Shown: positions 8,736 to 16,708, numbered from the stretch's first letter. The stretch: 64,000 nt of DNA from Bacillaceae bacterium (GCA_017656255.1 JACDOE010000001.1:1-64000); one strand, 5' to 3'. A program made the numbers and translations. Notes: a model not told the origin generated them from the letters alone.

Positions 8736-9206
8736 TTATCCGTTTTTGGTCAATCTCAACATGCCGTTGATCAACCCCTGGTGCATGCCTTCGTGATAGA
8801 GGGTGAAGGCAATTAATTCCCCGACCGTCTTAAACTCATATTTGTCCCGGAATCGGAACGGTTTGGGCACCTCTTCATCCAGACGATTGGCAAACGTTGA
8901 CTTGATTCGTTCCGTCTGTTTCTTAAGTTCGGACTTCAATTCATCGAGAGACGGAGGTTCGGCTGACCAGTCCGCCGGGCTGGTATCTTTGGCAAAATAG
9001 GATACATAGTGTTCAGGAATTTGAAGCGATTCTCCCGACATATAAAATACCAGCTGTTCCTGAATCGTCAGGATGTGTCCCAGATTCCAGCGGATGTTGT
9101 TGCGATAACCTTCCGGAATCACGTTCGCCTGTTCTTCCGTGGTGTTTTCGAGCATATTCAGGGTATTGCCCCGAACGATTTCGAGCTGTTGAAACAAGGG
9201 GTTCAT
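8736..9206 (-). CDS. DinB family protein
   Basis: Starting at 9206, the 156-residue product has the four-helix-bundle pattern of the DinB/YfiT-like superfamily, whose members bind a metal through three histidines. Candidate ligands are His in NLGHILTIQEQ and the two in YHEGMHQG. Many bacilli carry several such proteins; some are thiol-dependent (bacillithiol) transferases, but the substrate cannot be inferred. A longer open frame reaches 9356. The GGAGGG site about eight bases before the ATG at 9206 fixes the shorter start. Confidence 0.75.
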   Translation of the reverse strand: MNPLFQQLEIVRGNTLNMLENTTEEQANVIPEGYRNNIRWNLGHILTIQEQLVFYMSGESLQIPEHYVSYFAKDTSPADWSAEPPSLDELKSELKKQTERIKSTFANRLDEEVPKPFRFRDKYEFKTVGELIAFTLYHEGMHQGLINGMLRLTKNG

Positions 9207-9492
9207 TCCATATCCCTCCATTTTCCTTTTATAATTCAGTGTATCATGAAATAAGGAGGGGTGGGCAGGTCTGGGTATGTTGTCATCAAAAATTTGACAA
9301 TGTGACCGGTTATTTTTTAGTTCCAGCACACCAAAACTTGACCGGCTTTCCTGCAATATGGAATAATATTTGCGACTTGAAGCTTAATGAATTATTGTGA
9401 TAGCACTTTTTCTGAAAAGCAGTTGTCTTATTCATGTACGAGTTTGAATATATATACCAGGGAATAGATATTCTCGGAGGGAGAGGAAGTTG

Positions 9493-9939
9493 ATGTACAG
9501 TCTCTTATACTTTTTCCATATATCCGGGCTGGTCATCTGGCTGGGATCCTTGATCGCGCTGGGATTCCTTCTGATGATACTTAAAGGCAGGCTGGTAGCA
9601 GGCGACAATCCTTTCGTCGCAAGTACATTAAATTTGATCAAATGGCTGTCCAATCCCGGGGCGCTTGTTGTACTGATTACCGGTGTTATGATGCTGGTTC
9701 AAATGGGGATGGCCGGCGGCGATAAACCGTTCTGGCTCAGTTTTATGGAGCAGGCGGGTGGCATGGTGATCCTGCTTTCGATCATACTGCTCACCCTGTT
9801 GAGCCGCAGGATCATGAAACGCCTTACCGGTGGAAAATCGTCATCATTACCATCGTTAACCGGATATCTGACGGTCATCGGATTGACGGTATTGATGAGT
9901 CTGTCAGTGGTTCTGGTGGTCAGCTTTAAATGGGCCTGA
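9493..9939 (+). CDS. Four-helix membrane protein, unassigned
   Basis: The roughly 148-residue product consists almost entirely of four hydrophobic segments (about 2-24, 45-70, 80-104 and 120-146) joined by short loops. The first helix has the sequence FFHISGLVIWLGSL, reminiscent of CopD/DUF2269-type membrane proteins in which a helix His lies near a W-x-G motif. That likeness is weak evidence only. Translation could begin at TTG 9490 or ATG 9493 after a GGAGG site; ATG is chosen. It is a single-gene unit ended by a strong terminator. Confidence 0.6.
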   Translation: MYSLLYFFHISGLVIWLGSLIALGFLLMILKGRLVAGDNPFVASTLNLIKWLSNPGALVVLITGVMMLVQMGMAGGDKPFWLSFMEQAGGMVILLSIILLTLLSRRIMKRLTGGKSSSLPSLTGYLTVIGLTVLMSLSVVLVVSFKWA

Positions 9940-9963
9940 TAGACAGGTGGTCATGTGATGGAA

Positions 9964-10007
9964 GAGAAGGACATTCCTGAAACGAGTGGGAATGTCCTTC
10001 TCTTTTT
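9964..10007 (+). terminator. Strong intrinsic terminator
   Basis: A perfect 14-bp stem (9964-9977 with 9989-10002), an 11-base loop and a following run of T residues directly follow the four-helix membrane protein gene. Confidence 0.85.
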
Positions 10008-10049
10008 ATCTTTTAAATAGATAAGGGATCGGTTGTCAGGCCTTGAAAA

Positions 10050-10228
10050 AATAGAGGAAAATCTTTCCGCTACCAGACGATAAAGCCGAATTTTAAAATT
10101 ATAGCGGAAAAATCTGCCGCTATTATTCACTGAATACTTCGCATAATAATTTATCGGCCAAATAACGGAAAAGTTTTCCGTTAATTTGTAAAAAATACGC
10201 AAAATAAGCAAATAGCGGAAAAAATTTC
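10050..10228. repeat. Dispersed AT-rich intergenic repeat, copy B
   Basis: This copy contains the core tgaatacttcgcataata (10131-10148), shared base for base with copy D, flanked by several blocks of agcggaaaaa / ttttccgct (for example 10102-10111, 10164-10180, 10213-10222). It occupies a convergent intergenic region between the membrane protein gene and azlD. No coding potential is seen. Confidence 0.65.
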
Positions 10229-10277
10229 ACTTATCATTTTGGAACCTATGATTCCCCTCAGCAAACCCAAATCAATT

Positions 10278-10598
10278 TTACGAAAAAAACAGATAATCCG
10301 TTACAAACACCCCGATTATACCACCTAATACAATCAAAATCAGATTGAATCGGAAAAGAGCCAGCACAACAGAGAGGATGCCCCCGACAACCGCAGATGG
10401 CATGTTTTCCACCGACGTCAATATTCCCGGAAAAACCAGACTGGCTAAAACCGTATAGGGCACGAATTCAAGAAAACGTCTCATGGATGGCGGCAGTTTT
10501 AAATTTTTCAGAAAAACCATTGGTAACATACGGGGTATATACGTCACAAGTCCCATTCCCACAACCAATAAAAAGAGATTATTCATCTTGATCACCAT
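10278..10598 (-). CDS. azlD: AzlD family branched-chain amino acid exporter subunit
   Basis: The 106-residue protein has three to four transmembrane helices and matches AzlD (YIPRMLPMVFL near residue 20-30 and the FLEFVPYTVLASLVFPGIL segment are typical). AzlD and the larger AzlC form an exporter of branched-chain amino acids and analogues. The gene overlaps the 3' end of azlC by 20 bases, indicating co-translation. A divergent cupin regulator upstream of azlC probably controls both genes. Confidence 0.85.
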   Translation of the reverse strand: MVIKMNNLFLLVVGMGLVTYIPRMLPMVFLKNLKLPPSMRRFLEFVPYTVLASLVFPGILTSVENMPSAVVGGILSVVLALFRFNLILIVLGGIIGVFVTDYLFFS

Positions 10599-11343
10599 TT
10601 TTCGGATATAGAATCACACCGATCATCGAAGACAGCACGGTGGTGATAATAATGTTCCAGCCCGGAGACAGATCGATAAAATAAGGCAAAATCCAGTGCA
10701 TGATGGAACTGATCACAACCGCAATCAAAACAATGACCTGAACCGGTCTGGCATTTTTCAGAGAAGGGACCAGCAGCCCGATGAACATGGCATACAGGGC
10801 GATTCCCATGCTGTTCTGAATCGACTGAGGAAGTCCCACAGCAAAGAAGACTCCGATCCATGTTCCCACGTTCCATGCGGCAAACGCCAAAAAGTTTAAC
10901 CCGAGAATAAAGGCCGGATGTAAAACCTTTTCTTTTTGTGTGGAGGCGACCGTAAACGTTTCATCCGTCACGCCGAAGGATAAAAGAGCCAGCCACCTTT
11001 TCGGAGTCTGGTCAGGAACACGCTGGGACAGGGATGCTGTCATTAACAGATGACGCAGGTTCAGGATAAATGTGGTCATCACAATCTCCAGATAGGTGAC
11101 ACCGGCCATAATCAGGTTGACACCAATAAACTGACTCGCACCGGCAAAAATAAGTAACGACATGAACAAAATCACAGCGTCGGGTATTTGAAACGATTTA
11201 GCGAGCAAACCGAAGGCAATCGCGATGGGGATATAACCGATGGCAACCGGAATGCCCGCTTTCAATCCTTTTAAAAAATTCCGGGGCTTTATCCATTGAG
11301 CTTGAGAATTCGCATCAGCATTATCAACATTTGCATTGTACAT
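10579..11343 (-). CDS. azlC: AzlC family branched-chain amino acid exporter subunit
   Basis: The 254-residue polytopic membrane protein matches AzlC. It contains the family-typical GIPVAIGYIPIAIAFGLLA near the N-terminus, the ASQFIGVNL motif and the LRHLLMTASLSQ segment. It works with AzlD, which follows with a 20-base overlap. The N-terminal 25 residues are polar and unusually rich in Asn and Asp (MYNANVDNADANSQAQW), so the functional start could be slightly internal. It is transcribed divergently from the XRE-cupin regulator across a 117-bp region containing inverted repeats. Confidence 0.87.
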   Translation of the reverse strand: MYNANVDNADANSQAQWIKPRNFLKGLKAGIPVAIGYIPIAIAFGLLAKSFQIPDAVILFMSLLIFAGASQFIGVNLIMAGVTYLEIVMTTFILNLRHLLMTASLSQRVPDQTPKRWLALLSFGVTDETFTVASTQKEKVLHPAFILGLNFLAFAAWNVGTWIGVFFAVGLPQSIQNSMGIALYAMFIGLLVPSLKNARPVQVIVLIAVVISSIMHWILPYFIDLSPGWNIIITTVLSSMIGVILYPKNGDQDE

Positions 11344-11391
11344 AACATCACCCCTCGGGTATAATGATGTTTAACATAAAATACGAACGGA

Positions 11392-11428
11392 TGTTATATC
11401 GTATATTATACATTTGTATGCTATAACA
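11392..11428. promoter_or_regulatory. Symmetric operator region between azlC and its regulator
   Basis: Within the 117-bp divergent intergenic region, TGTTATA (11392-11398) is mirrored by TATAACA (11422-11428). Between them sits the palindrome gtatattatac (11401-11411). The symmetry suits a dimeric XRE-cupin regulator. Binding is inferred, not shown. Confidence 0.5.
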
Positions 11429-11460
11429 TACAATATGAGATTTTGAGGTGAGGGGTCAAC

Positions 11461-12015
11461 ATGGATGGCATCCATCAAAAAATAGGAAGCCGATTGAAGC
11501 AGATTCGTCAAATGAGAGGTCTTAGTCTGGACAAAGTGTCAGACTTGACCGGTGTCAGCAAGGCGATGCTGGGGCAAATTGAGCGGGGTGTATCCAATCC
11601 AACGGTTTCGATTTTGTGGAAAATTGCCAATGGGCTCAAGGTTTCCTTTTCCTATTTTGTTGAAGAAGATGAACCGGCTGTCACGATGGTGTCCCTATCC
11701 GGGGTGTCACCGATTATGGAATCGGACGGCCATTACAAAGTGTATCCGTTGTTTCCTTTCAAGCCGGATCGGCAATTTGAAGTCTATACGGTGCAGCTTG
11801 ATGCGAACAGTCAGCAGGCGTCTGAAGCCCATCCACCGGGGGTCGAAGAATATATCATCGTGACCGAAGGTGAACTGGTTCTGAAAGTGGATCATGAAAC
11901 CTACACCATCCGTGAAGGGGACGCCGTCCGTTTTTTTGCTGACAGGCCCCATGCCTATATCAATACCGGTACCAAACCGGTACGGTTTCACAATCTGATC
12001 TATTATCCGGCCTGA
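11461..12015 (+). CDS. XRE-family regulator with C-terminal cupin domain
   Basis: The 184-residue protein joins an N-terminal helix-turn-helix of the XRE type (about 8-62, including LSLDKVSDLTGVSKAMLGQIE) to a C-terminal cupin sensor domain (about 110-182, with HPPGVEEYIIVTEGELVLKV and a second motif RFFADRPHAYIN). Such regulators sense small molecules through the cupin. Its divergent placement with azlCD suggests control of amino acid export, replacing the Lrp-type AzlB known in B. subtilis. The start lies seven bases after a GAGGTGAGGGG site. A perfect 21-bp inverted repeat lies just downstream. Confidence 0.85.
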   Translation: MDGIHQKIGSRLKQIRQMRGLSLDKVSDLTGVSKAMLGQIERGVSNPTVSILWKIANGLKVSFSYFVEEDEPAVTMVSLSGVSPIMESDGHYKVYPLFPFKPDRQFEVYTVQLDANSQQASEAHPPGVEEYIIVTEGELVLKVDHETYTIREGDAVRFFADRPHAYINTGTKPVRFHNLIYYPA

Positions 12016-12059
12016 TTGGGGGAGTTGGGGATTTTCGCCAGGAGGTATTTACATGATCT

Positions 12060-12142
12060 CTGTTTGCTTTTGGGCAGTTTTTTTGCGAAAATGAAGCCGA
12101 ACCAGGATTGAAATGTTATTTAAACTGCCCAAAAGCAAACAG
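12060..12142. repeat. Perfect 21-bp inverted repeat with 41-bp spacer
   Basis: Positions 12060-12080 are the exact reverse complement of 12122-12142. The element lies 20 bases from the 3' end of the AT-rich AtoE gene and 44 bases after the regulator gene. Neither side has a T-run, so it is not a classic terminator. A ribosome site (ggaggt, 12041-12046) and a 13-codon frame (12053-12094) run into the left arm; no downstream gene makes sense of it as a leader peptide. A miniature mobile element or insertion scar is possible. Confidence 0.7.
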
Positions 12143-12162
12143 CTGAATCTTTTAGAAAATGG

Positions 12163-13503
12163 CTAATATAAAAAGAATATTAGAATACTGGTTATAGTTC
12201 CAACCCATAGACTGAGTAAGATACAATATCCCATGATGTCACGAATATGAAGTCCAACGACACTTAAAATGGGCAGCGCCCAGAATGGTTGGATAAGGTT
12301 AGTCCATGCATCTCCCCATCCAACAGCCATTGCCGTCAAGCCAGGATCTACCCCCAGATTTAGAGCTGCTGGAATCTGCAGAGGTCCCTGTAGGGCCCAT
12401 TGCCCTCCTCCAGACGGTGCCAGAATGTTTACAAGACCTGCTGACCAATATGTAAATACATGAAAGGTTTCAGTGGAGGCAATCGAACTCATCCAGTTAA
12501 TAATCGATGCTCCGAGACCGGAGCTTCCCAGAACAGCAATGATCCCCGCATAAAATGGAAATTGGAGGATGATTGGTGAAATGGATCTGGCGGCATTTTT
12601 AAATGCATCTGCAAACCTTCCTAAAGATTGATGGAGTAAAAGGCCTAACGAAAAAAACAGCAAGTTAATAATGTTAAGATCTAATCCATGTCCATTCATA
12701 AATTCATAAATGACATAAATTAAACCCACCGCTCCAATTACTGAACCAAGCAAAGGTGTAAATTCAAGCTTCTGAGCGGGCGTCAATGGCTCCTCTAATG
12801 TGGCGGAATGTTCAGAAATCCCATCGTTCTCTGTCTCTGTCTTTGTCATATTTAGAGGCCTGTAGCTTTTTATATCTTTTTTGGGTGCCATTAAAACAAT
12901 AAAAATTGGGATTGTAACGACTAATGCGAGGAAGATTGTGATAGTACCAGGATGAAAAATTGTCGCTGAAGTCGGAATGGCCCCCATTTGCTCAACTAAA
13001 AAATGATCACGGGTTGCAATTGTAAGCCCAATTGAGCTTGAAAGCCCAGCAGTATAAAGAACAGTTGGTGTATAAGCAGCTGCGACAAGGAGTGGGAAGT
13101 GTGCATCTTCGTTTCTTTTTCCTACCTCTCTTGCAACAATCGCTCCCACAATAACAGCTAATCCCCAGTTAATGTAATAAGCTAATGATGAAATAAGAAA
13201 TGTCAATACATACGCTTGATTTGGACTCTTTGCCAATCCCGCTAAAGATTGAAGACCTCTATTGATGAAAGGCACCGAAGCCAACACCATACCTGTCATC
13301 AATAGCAAGACCATTTGCATGGTAAATCCAATATAAACCCAGAACCCATCTCCCCACGACTTAATCATCCCCATTGTATGAGAAGGGTTCATTAAAATGG
13401 CTACAACTAATACAAAAATTGTCATAAGTACCGCAATCACAAATGAATCAGGCAAATAGCGACGAACACCGTTAGAGAAAGTATCTGCTATTTTTGTAAA
13501 CAT
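12163..13503 (-). CDS. atoE: Short-chain fatty acid transporter, AtoE family
   Basis: The 446-residue protein has about 11-12 membrane helices and matches the AtoE short-chain fatty acid permease family; DSFVIAVLMTIF, the SWGDGFW motif, SSLAYYINWGLAVIVGA and APSGGGQWALQGP are characteristic. It would import short-chain carboxylates such as acetoacetate or butyrate. Codon choice is visibly more AT-rich than in neighbouring genes, suggesting acquisition from elsewhere. It lies 283 bp downstream of the DUF4387/AtuA pair on the same strand, with a dispersed repeat between, so a shared pathway is plausible though co-transcription is uncertain. Confidence 0.85.
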   Translation of the reverse strand: MFTKIADTFSNGVRRYLPDSFVIAVLMTIFVLVVAILMNPSHTMGMIKSWGDGFWVYIGFTMQMVLLLMTGMVLASVPFINRGLQSLAGLAKSPNQAYVLTFLISSLAYYINWGLAVIVGAIVAREVGKRNEDAHFPLLVAAAYTPTVLYTAGLSSSIGLTIATRDHFLVEQMGAIPTSATIFHPGTITIFLALVVTIPIFIVLMAPKKDIKSYRPLNMTKTETENDGISEHSATLEEPLTPAQKLEFTPLLGSVIGAVGLIYVIYEFMNGHGLDLNIINLLFFSLGLLLHQSLGRFADAFKNAARSISPIILQFPFYAGIIAVLGSSGLGASIINWMSSIASTETFHVFTYWSAGLVNILAPSGGGQWALQGPLQIPAALNLGVDPGLTAMAVGWGDAWTNLIQPFWALPILSVVGLHIRDIMGYCILLSLWVGTITSILIFFLY

Positions 13504-13687
13504 CTAATTCCCCCTTTAAATGGAATAAAAATGAAGTTTATTAAATAGTGATAATATTCTATCATTTGCCTTGAAATCATAACTATTGTCCACAATTCAA
13601 CAATTTTACTTTTATTTTTATGACAACATGTACAAAAATGATGAGTCCCAATTGTCATGGCGATGGTTCATGTTGATGGCGAAATAG

Positions 13688-13766
13688 TATAGCGGAAAAA
13701 ATTTGCTATTCTCAAAAAAACGCCCACAAAATGAAAAATAGCGGAAGCAAATTTCCGCTATTTTTC
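13688..13766. repeat. Dispersed AT-rich intergenic repeat, copy C
   Basis: A short copy dominated by a perfect 13-bp inverted repeat, aaaaatagcggaa (13734-13746) with ttccgctattttt (13753-13765) and a 6-base loop, preceded by agcggaaaaaatttgctatt. The gaagtat core is absent. It lies between the start of the AtoE gene and the end of the DUF4387 gene. Confidence 0.6.
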
Positions 13767-13786
13767 CCTCGTCACCAGAGACTAAT

Positions 13787-14101
13787 TTATTCAACCTCCA
13801 GCGACAGTAAAGGCGCATGTTGCTGGGCCCCATACGTATCCCGTTCCCCTTCATTTCCCGACGAAACCGGGCGGGTCAGGGTAAACTTTACTGCCAGCGC
13901 CGGATCATACCAGACAAAAGCCACGATCTCCGATACCGCTACACCGTACAGGGCCGCTACCGTTTCCCGGGTCAGCCGTCCACTTTTCTTAACACAGCGA
14001 TATTCATCCTCCGAAGCAAACATAATATCAAACGTGATCTCAAAGGGACCGGCATTTTTACTACGGATCACCCGGGCCACATCTTTCAATGTTGTTGCCA
14101 T
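13787..14101 (-). CDS. DUF4387 protein paired with AtuA-like protein
   Basis: The 104-residue protein (from ATG 14101) matches DUF4387: MATTLKDVARVIRSKNAGPF then EITFDIMF, with VSEIVAFVWYDPALAVKFTL further on. Members almost always follow a DUF1446/AtuA gene and are thought to act with it, but no reaction has been established that I know of. A GTG at 14113 would overlap the upstream stop in a GTGA arrangement. The ATG is preferred because it matches the usual start of family members. The protein is soluble, without a signal peptide. Confidence 0.75.
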   Translation of the reverse strand: MATTLKDVARVIRSKNAGPFEITFDIMFASEDEYRCVKKSGRLTRETVAALYGVAVSEIVAFVWYDPALAVKFTLTRPVSSGNEGERDTYGAQQHAPLLSLEVE

Positions 14102-14109
14102 TGTCGATC

Positions 14110-15477
14110 TCACTCTCCTCGTCCGATCTCGACCATTTTTACGGGAAAAAGCGAAAGCGGATCATCCACCTTCACCGCATGATAAATAGAAAAGGTAAAC
14201 ACCGGCCCGGCGGAAAATTCCGGGGGCGCAAACGGCAGTGCCAGATTTCCCGCTGTGGACACCCGTCCGTCATAATCCTTATGCATCAACGCCGAACGGG
14301 TAAAGGCGCAGATGCTGTCTGCCAGCTCCTGCGTTTCCGCCACCACTTCGAGCACCAGCCCGATTTCATGGGGGAGGGACGTTTCCGTCTCCCGCTCTCC
14401 CATGACCGCATCAACCCCGTATGTTTTAAAATGAAGGCGTGCCTGTCCGGTTCGAACCTCTTCAAAATAGGACGCTGCCTCGTCCTCGACCTGCTTCAGC
14501 AGATCCCGGTGCTGTCGGATGAACCCGGGATCCCGAACCCCGGCGACGAGGACGGAACGATAACCGGCCTGACGGACACCCTCCAGTTTCACCGTTTTCT
14601 CTTTTTCAGGAATAAAACGGCTTCCCGTTACGCGTACCGTACGCTCATCCACCTGTTCAAACCGGCAATCCGTCAAATCCAGTATGCCTCCCGGTCCCGG
14701 AAGGAGGGCAGGATGCGATTTTTCATATAGCGTATGGGCAGCGACGGACTGTGTGGTGCAGATTCGCTTTCCATTCAGGGGGCGAACCAGAAAATGATTG
14801 TCCCGCAAAATACCGATCATCCCGTCACCGGCCGTTGCCGGTCGGGCAGCCAGAGCGCCGCACTCGAGAATTTTACCCATGTGATAGGCGGGACCGGGAT
14901 CCATTCCGTTTTGCAGGGCGAGAGCCGCCGTCATCACCGGGTCGTACGTTCTGCCGCCGATGATAATATCCGGTTCCTGTTTCAACGCTTCCAGATAGGG
15001 TTCGGCACCCATCTGGGCCACGATGACCGATGTCTGATTAATTAACTCTTCCGTCAGAGGCGGGGCTGATCCGATTGAAGACAGATTTCCTCTGCGAAAT
15101 TCTGCCTTCACCCATTCCGGATCCATATCCGAATAGATCAGTGCCACACGTAGAGAGAGGTTTTCTTCTCCGGCGATTTCACGTACGATATCGAGCGTCC
15201 AGTCAACACGCACACCGGCGCCGGACCCGCCGGCGGAGCCGATGATCAAGGGAATCCTTCGCTCGCGTGCTGCGATGATCAGGGGTTTTAAATCCTTTTT
15301 GGTCGCCATGCGGCTGACACCGCCGACACCCAGGCCGAGCCGGTGTGGCCCGCCGTCTGTTGAACCGGCATCTACTGCAATTGCGTGGGGATGACTGGCC
15401 AGCCCGTTTTTTAGAGATTCCATGGGATAACCGTAACCGAGCATGCCCTGGGGTGATAAAATACGAATCTCTTTCAT
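14110..15477 (-). CDS. AtuA-like acyclic terpene utilisation protein (DUF1446)
   Basis: The 455-residue protein matches the DUF1446/AtuA family, first tied to acyclic terpene (citronellol/geraniol) breakdown in Pseudomonas but widespread in other catabolic settings. Features include the N-terminal SPQGMLGYGYP, the AVDAGSTDGGPHRLG segment, IIGSAGGSGAG and IIGGRTYDPVMTAALAL. The catalytic role is not settled. With DUF4387 and a short-chain carboxylate transporter downstream it probably processes an organic acid or its CoA ester; terpene use is not supported here because no geranyl-CoA carboxylase genes are present. ATG 15477 follows AGGAGG by nine bases. Confidence 0.78.
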   Translation of the reverse strand: MKEIRILSPQGMLGYGYPMESLKNGLASHPHAIAVDAGSTDGGPHRLGLGVGGVSRMATKKDLKPLIIAARERRIPLIIGSAGGSGAGVRVDWTLDIVREIAGEENLSLRVALIYSDMDPEWVKAEFRRGNLSSIGSAPPLTEELINQTSVIVAQMGAEPYLEALKQEPDIIIGGRTYDPVMTAALALQNGMDPGPAYHMGKILECGALAARPATAGDGMIGILRDNHFLVRPLNGKRICTTQSVAAHTLYEKSHPALLPGPGGILDLTDCRFEQVDERTVRVTGSRFIPEKEKTVKLEGVRQAGYRSVLVAGVRDPGFIRQHRDLLKQVEDEAASYFEEVRTGQARLHFKTYGVDAVMGERETETSLPHEIGLVLEVVAETQELADSICAFTRSALMHKDYDGRVSTAGNLALPFAPPEFSAGPVFTFSIYHAVKVDDPLSLFPVKMVEIGRGE

Positions 15478-15611
15478 ATCGGACAACCTCCTGTTGCACT
15501 TAACACCTTTGTCTCTTCTTCTTATTCTGGCATAAGGGTATAATAAGGGGAAGAGGTAGAAATTGAATTTTCGGGTTCTCTGGAATTGGTCGTAAAAGGA
15601 GGTTGAAACAG

Positions 15612-15956
15612 ATGAATATCATCGTCACGGAATCCGCCCTTGAAAAGCTGCGTGAGATGGAGATCCCGGAAGGACGGGGTCTGCGGGTTGACGGGGCCCT
15701 CACCGGCGGTTGAGGTACGTTGATTGATTTTCACCTGGCTCTGGATGAGACCAGGCCGACGGACACCGTGATTGAAGTTGAGGGAATTCCCTTTTTTATA
15801 GACCGGTTTACACGGCGTTATCTGGATGATGAACTGACGCTGGATCACCAGCCGGCTCAGGGATTCATTCTTTCCAGTCGGTATGAGATTCTGTCATACG
15901 GATTAACGGTTTACCAGAGTGGCGAGGACGTGCCGCCTCCCGGGTCGTCCTGCTAG
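15612..15956 (+). CDS. Candidate HesB/IscA-like selenoprotein with in-frame UGA
   Basis: A strong ribosome site (AAAAGGAGG) lies nine bases before ATG 15612. The frame runs 33 codons, meets TGA at 15711-15713, then continues without interruption to TAG at 15954-15956, giving 114 residues with Sec at position 34. The sequence around it, LRVDGALTGG-U-GTLIDFHLALD, matches HesB/IscA-like proteins, in which this site is the conserved Cys of a GGC motif. The later IEVEGIPFFIDRF and YLDDELTLDH also fit the fold. A SECIS-like hairpin follows the UGA. HesB-like proteins are, from memory, among known bacterial selenoprotein families. The alternative is a pseudogene. It is divergent from the AtuA gene. 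Confidence 0.75.
15734..15755 (+). promoter_or_regulatory. SECIS-like hairpin downstream of the in-frame UGA
   Basis: CCTGG (15734-15738) pairs with CCAGG (15751-15755). Above a single bulged C (15739), TCT (15740-15742) pairs with AGA (15748-15750), leaving the loop GGATG (15743-15747). The loop starts 29 bases after the UGA, inside the window used by bacterial SECIS elements. It opens with GG, and the bulged pyrimidine resembles the SelB-binding fdhF element. Confidence 0.65.
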
Positions 15957-16010
15957 TATCATGTTGACAATTAGACAGGTTTGATTCCCCGAGTCCATTC
16001 CAACAGAAGG

Positions 16011-16050
16011 TCCCCCGATCAGCTGACCGACCGGGGGATTCTTTCTTTTC
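16011..16050 (+). terminator. Terminator after the HesB-like gene
   Basis: A 7-bp GC-rich stem (16011-16017 with 16032-16038) with a 14-base loop is followed by a T-rich tract (ttctttctttt). It lies 55 bases after the TAG of the HesB-like frame, supporting that frame as a single transcription unit. Confidence 0.6.
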
Positions 16051-16708
16051 AAAACTCTCTTTTCCCGTAAAAATAGGCAGACAGCAGGAACGAAACAAGC
16101 AGTATGCTCATTACGATGAGTAAAGTCATAAGAACCTGCAACCCATCCGGCCAGGAAAGAAAACGCCTCGCCAGGTGATTGATCGATTCCACTGTCTGCG
16201 GATTCGTACTCAGGTAATTGCCGAGGCCGGTGCCAAGCGAAAAGATCGTGAAGAACACCACAAATTGCAGAATCCGGGATTTAATATAGCCGAATCGGAA
16301 ATAAACCGGCAAGTAGATTCCGTTCAATAGCGACAGGTTGAGCAGGGCGATGAGTATATGCAGCCAGGTGACCGGTTCCATCTGCCACAGGCCCAGCTGA
16401 TTGATCACCCATCCCAGCAGGGCAAAAACGATGATGTGGAAGATCGAGGCGATTAGAAAGGACAGGTATTTGGCCAGAACAATCTGATTTCTTCGAACCG
16501 GCAGGCTATTCAGCAGAATATCGGATTTGCTTTTGTCATCATAGGCGGCGGATGTCGCTGTAAATATAAAGGTAATCATCACCACCATCAATATAAAAGC
16601 GGTGTTACCGAGCTGTGACGCCAGATACATAAAAATGACATAATAAAACAGGCTAAACCAGAGTTGCCGTTTTTGCACCAGGAAATCTTTGGCGATCAGA
16701 CTACCCAT
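16049..16708 (-). CDS. ABC-2 transporter permease of a YtrA-type operon
   Basis: The roughly 219-residue protein has about six transmembrane helices and matches ABC-2 permeases partnered with YtrB/PmtA-like ATPases (MGSLIAKDFLVQKRQLWFS at the start, then YDDKSKSDILLNSLPVRRNQIVLAKYLSF). It is the last gene of a three-gene operon and overlaps the ATPase gene by eight bases. The ATG at 16708 has an AAGGAGG site; a longer frame to 16762 lacks one. Relatives in staphylococci export amphiphilic peptides and others respond to cell-wall antibiotics, so envelope defence is the best guess. Confidence 0.75.
   Translation of the reverse strand: MGSLIAKDFLVQKRQLWFSLFYYVIFMYLASQLGNTAFILMVVMITFIFTATSAAYDDKSKSDILLNSLPVRRNQIVLAKYLSFLIASIFHIIVFALLGWVINQLGLWQMEPVTWLHILIALLNLSLLNGIYLPVYFRFGYIKSRILQFVVFFTIFSLGTGLGNYLSTNPQTVESINHLARRFLSWPDGLQVLMTLLIVMSILLVSFLLSAYFYGKREF

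Noticed and set aside
12053-12094. 13-codon leader peptide overlapping the 21-bp inverted repeat
   Set aside because: It has a ribosome site but no gene on the same strand downstream that it could attenuate; recorded only as part of the repeat entry.
14089-14730. 213-codon plus-strand frame opposite the AtuA-like gene
   Set aside because: It is the shadow of a recognised family on the other strand; composition is not protein-like.
15720-15956. A separate short gene starting at TTG 15720 after the UGA
   Set aside because: It has no ribosome site, and its sequence is the direct continuation of the HesB-like frame that starts at 15612. It is better read as the C-terminal part of a UGA-containing gene.
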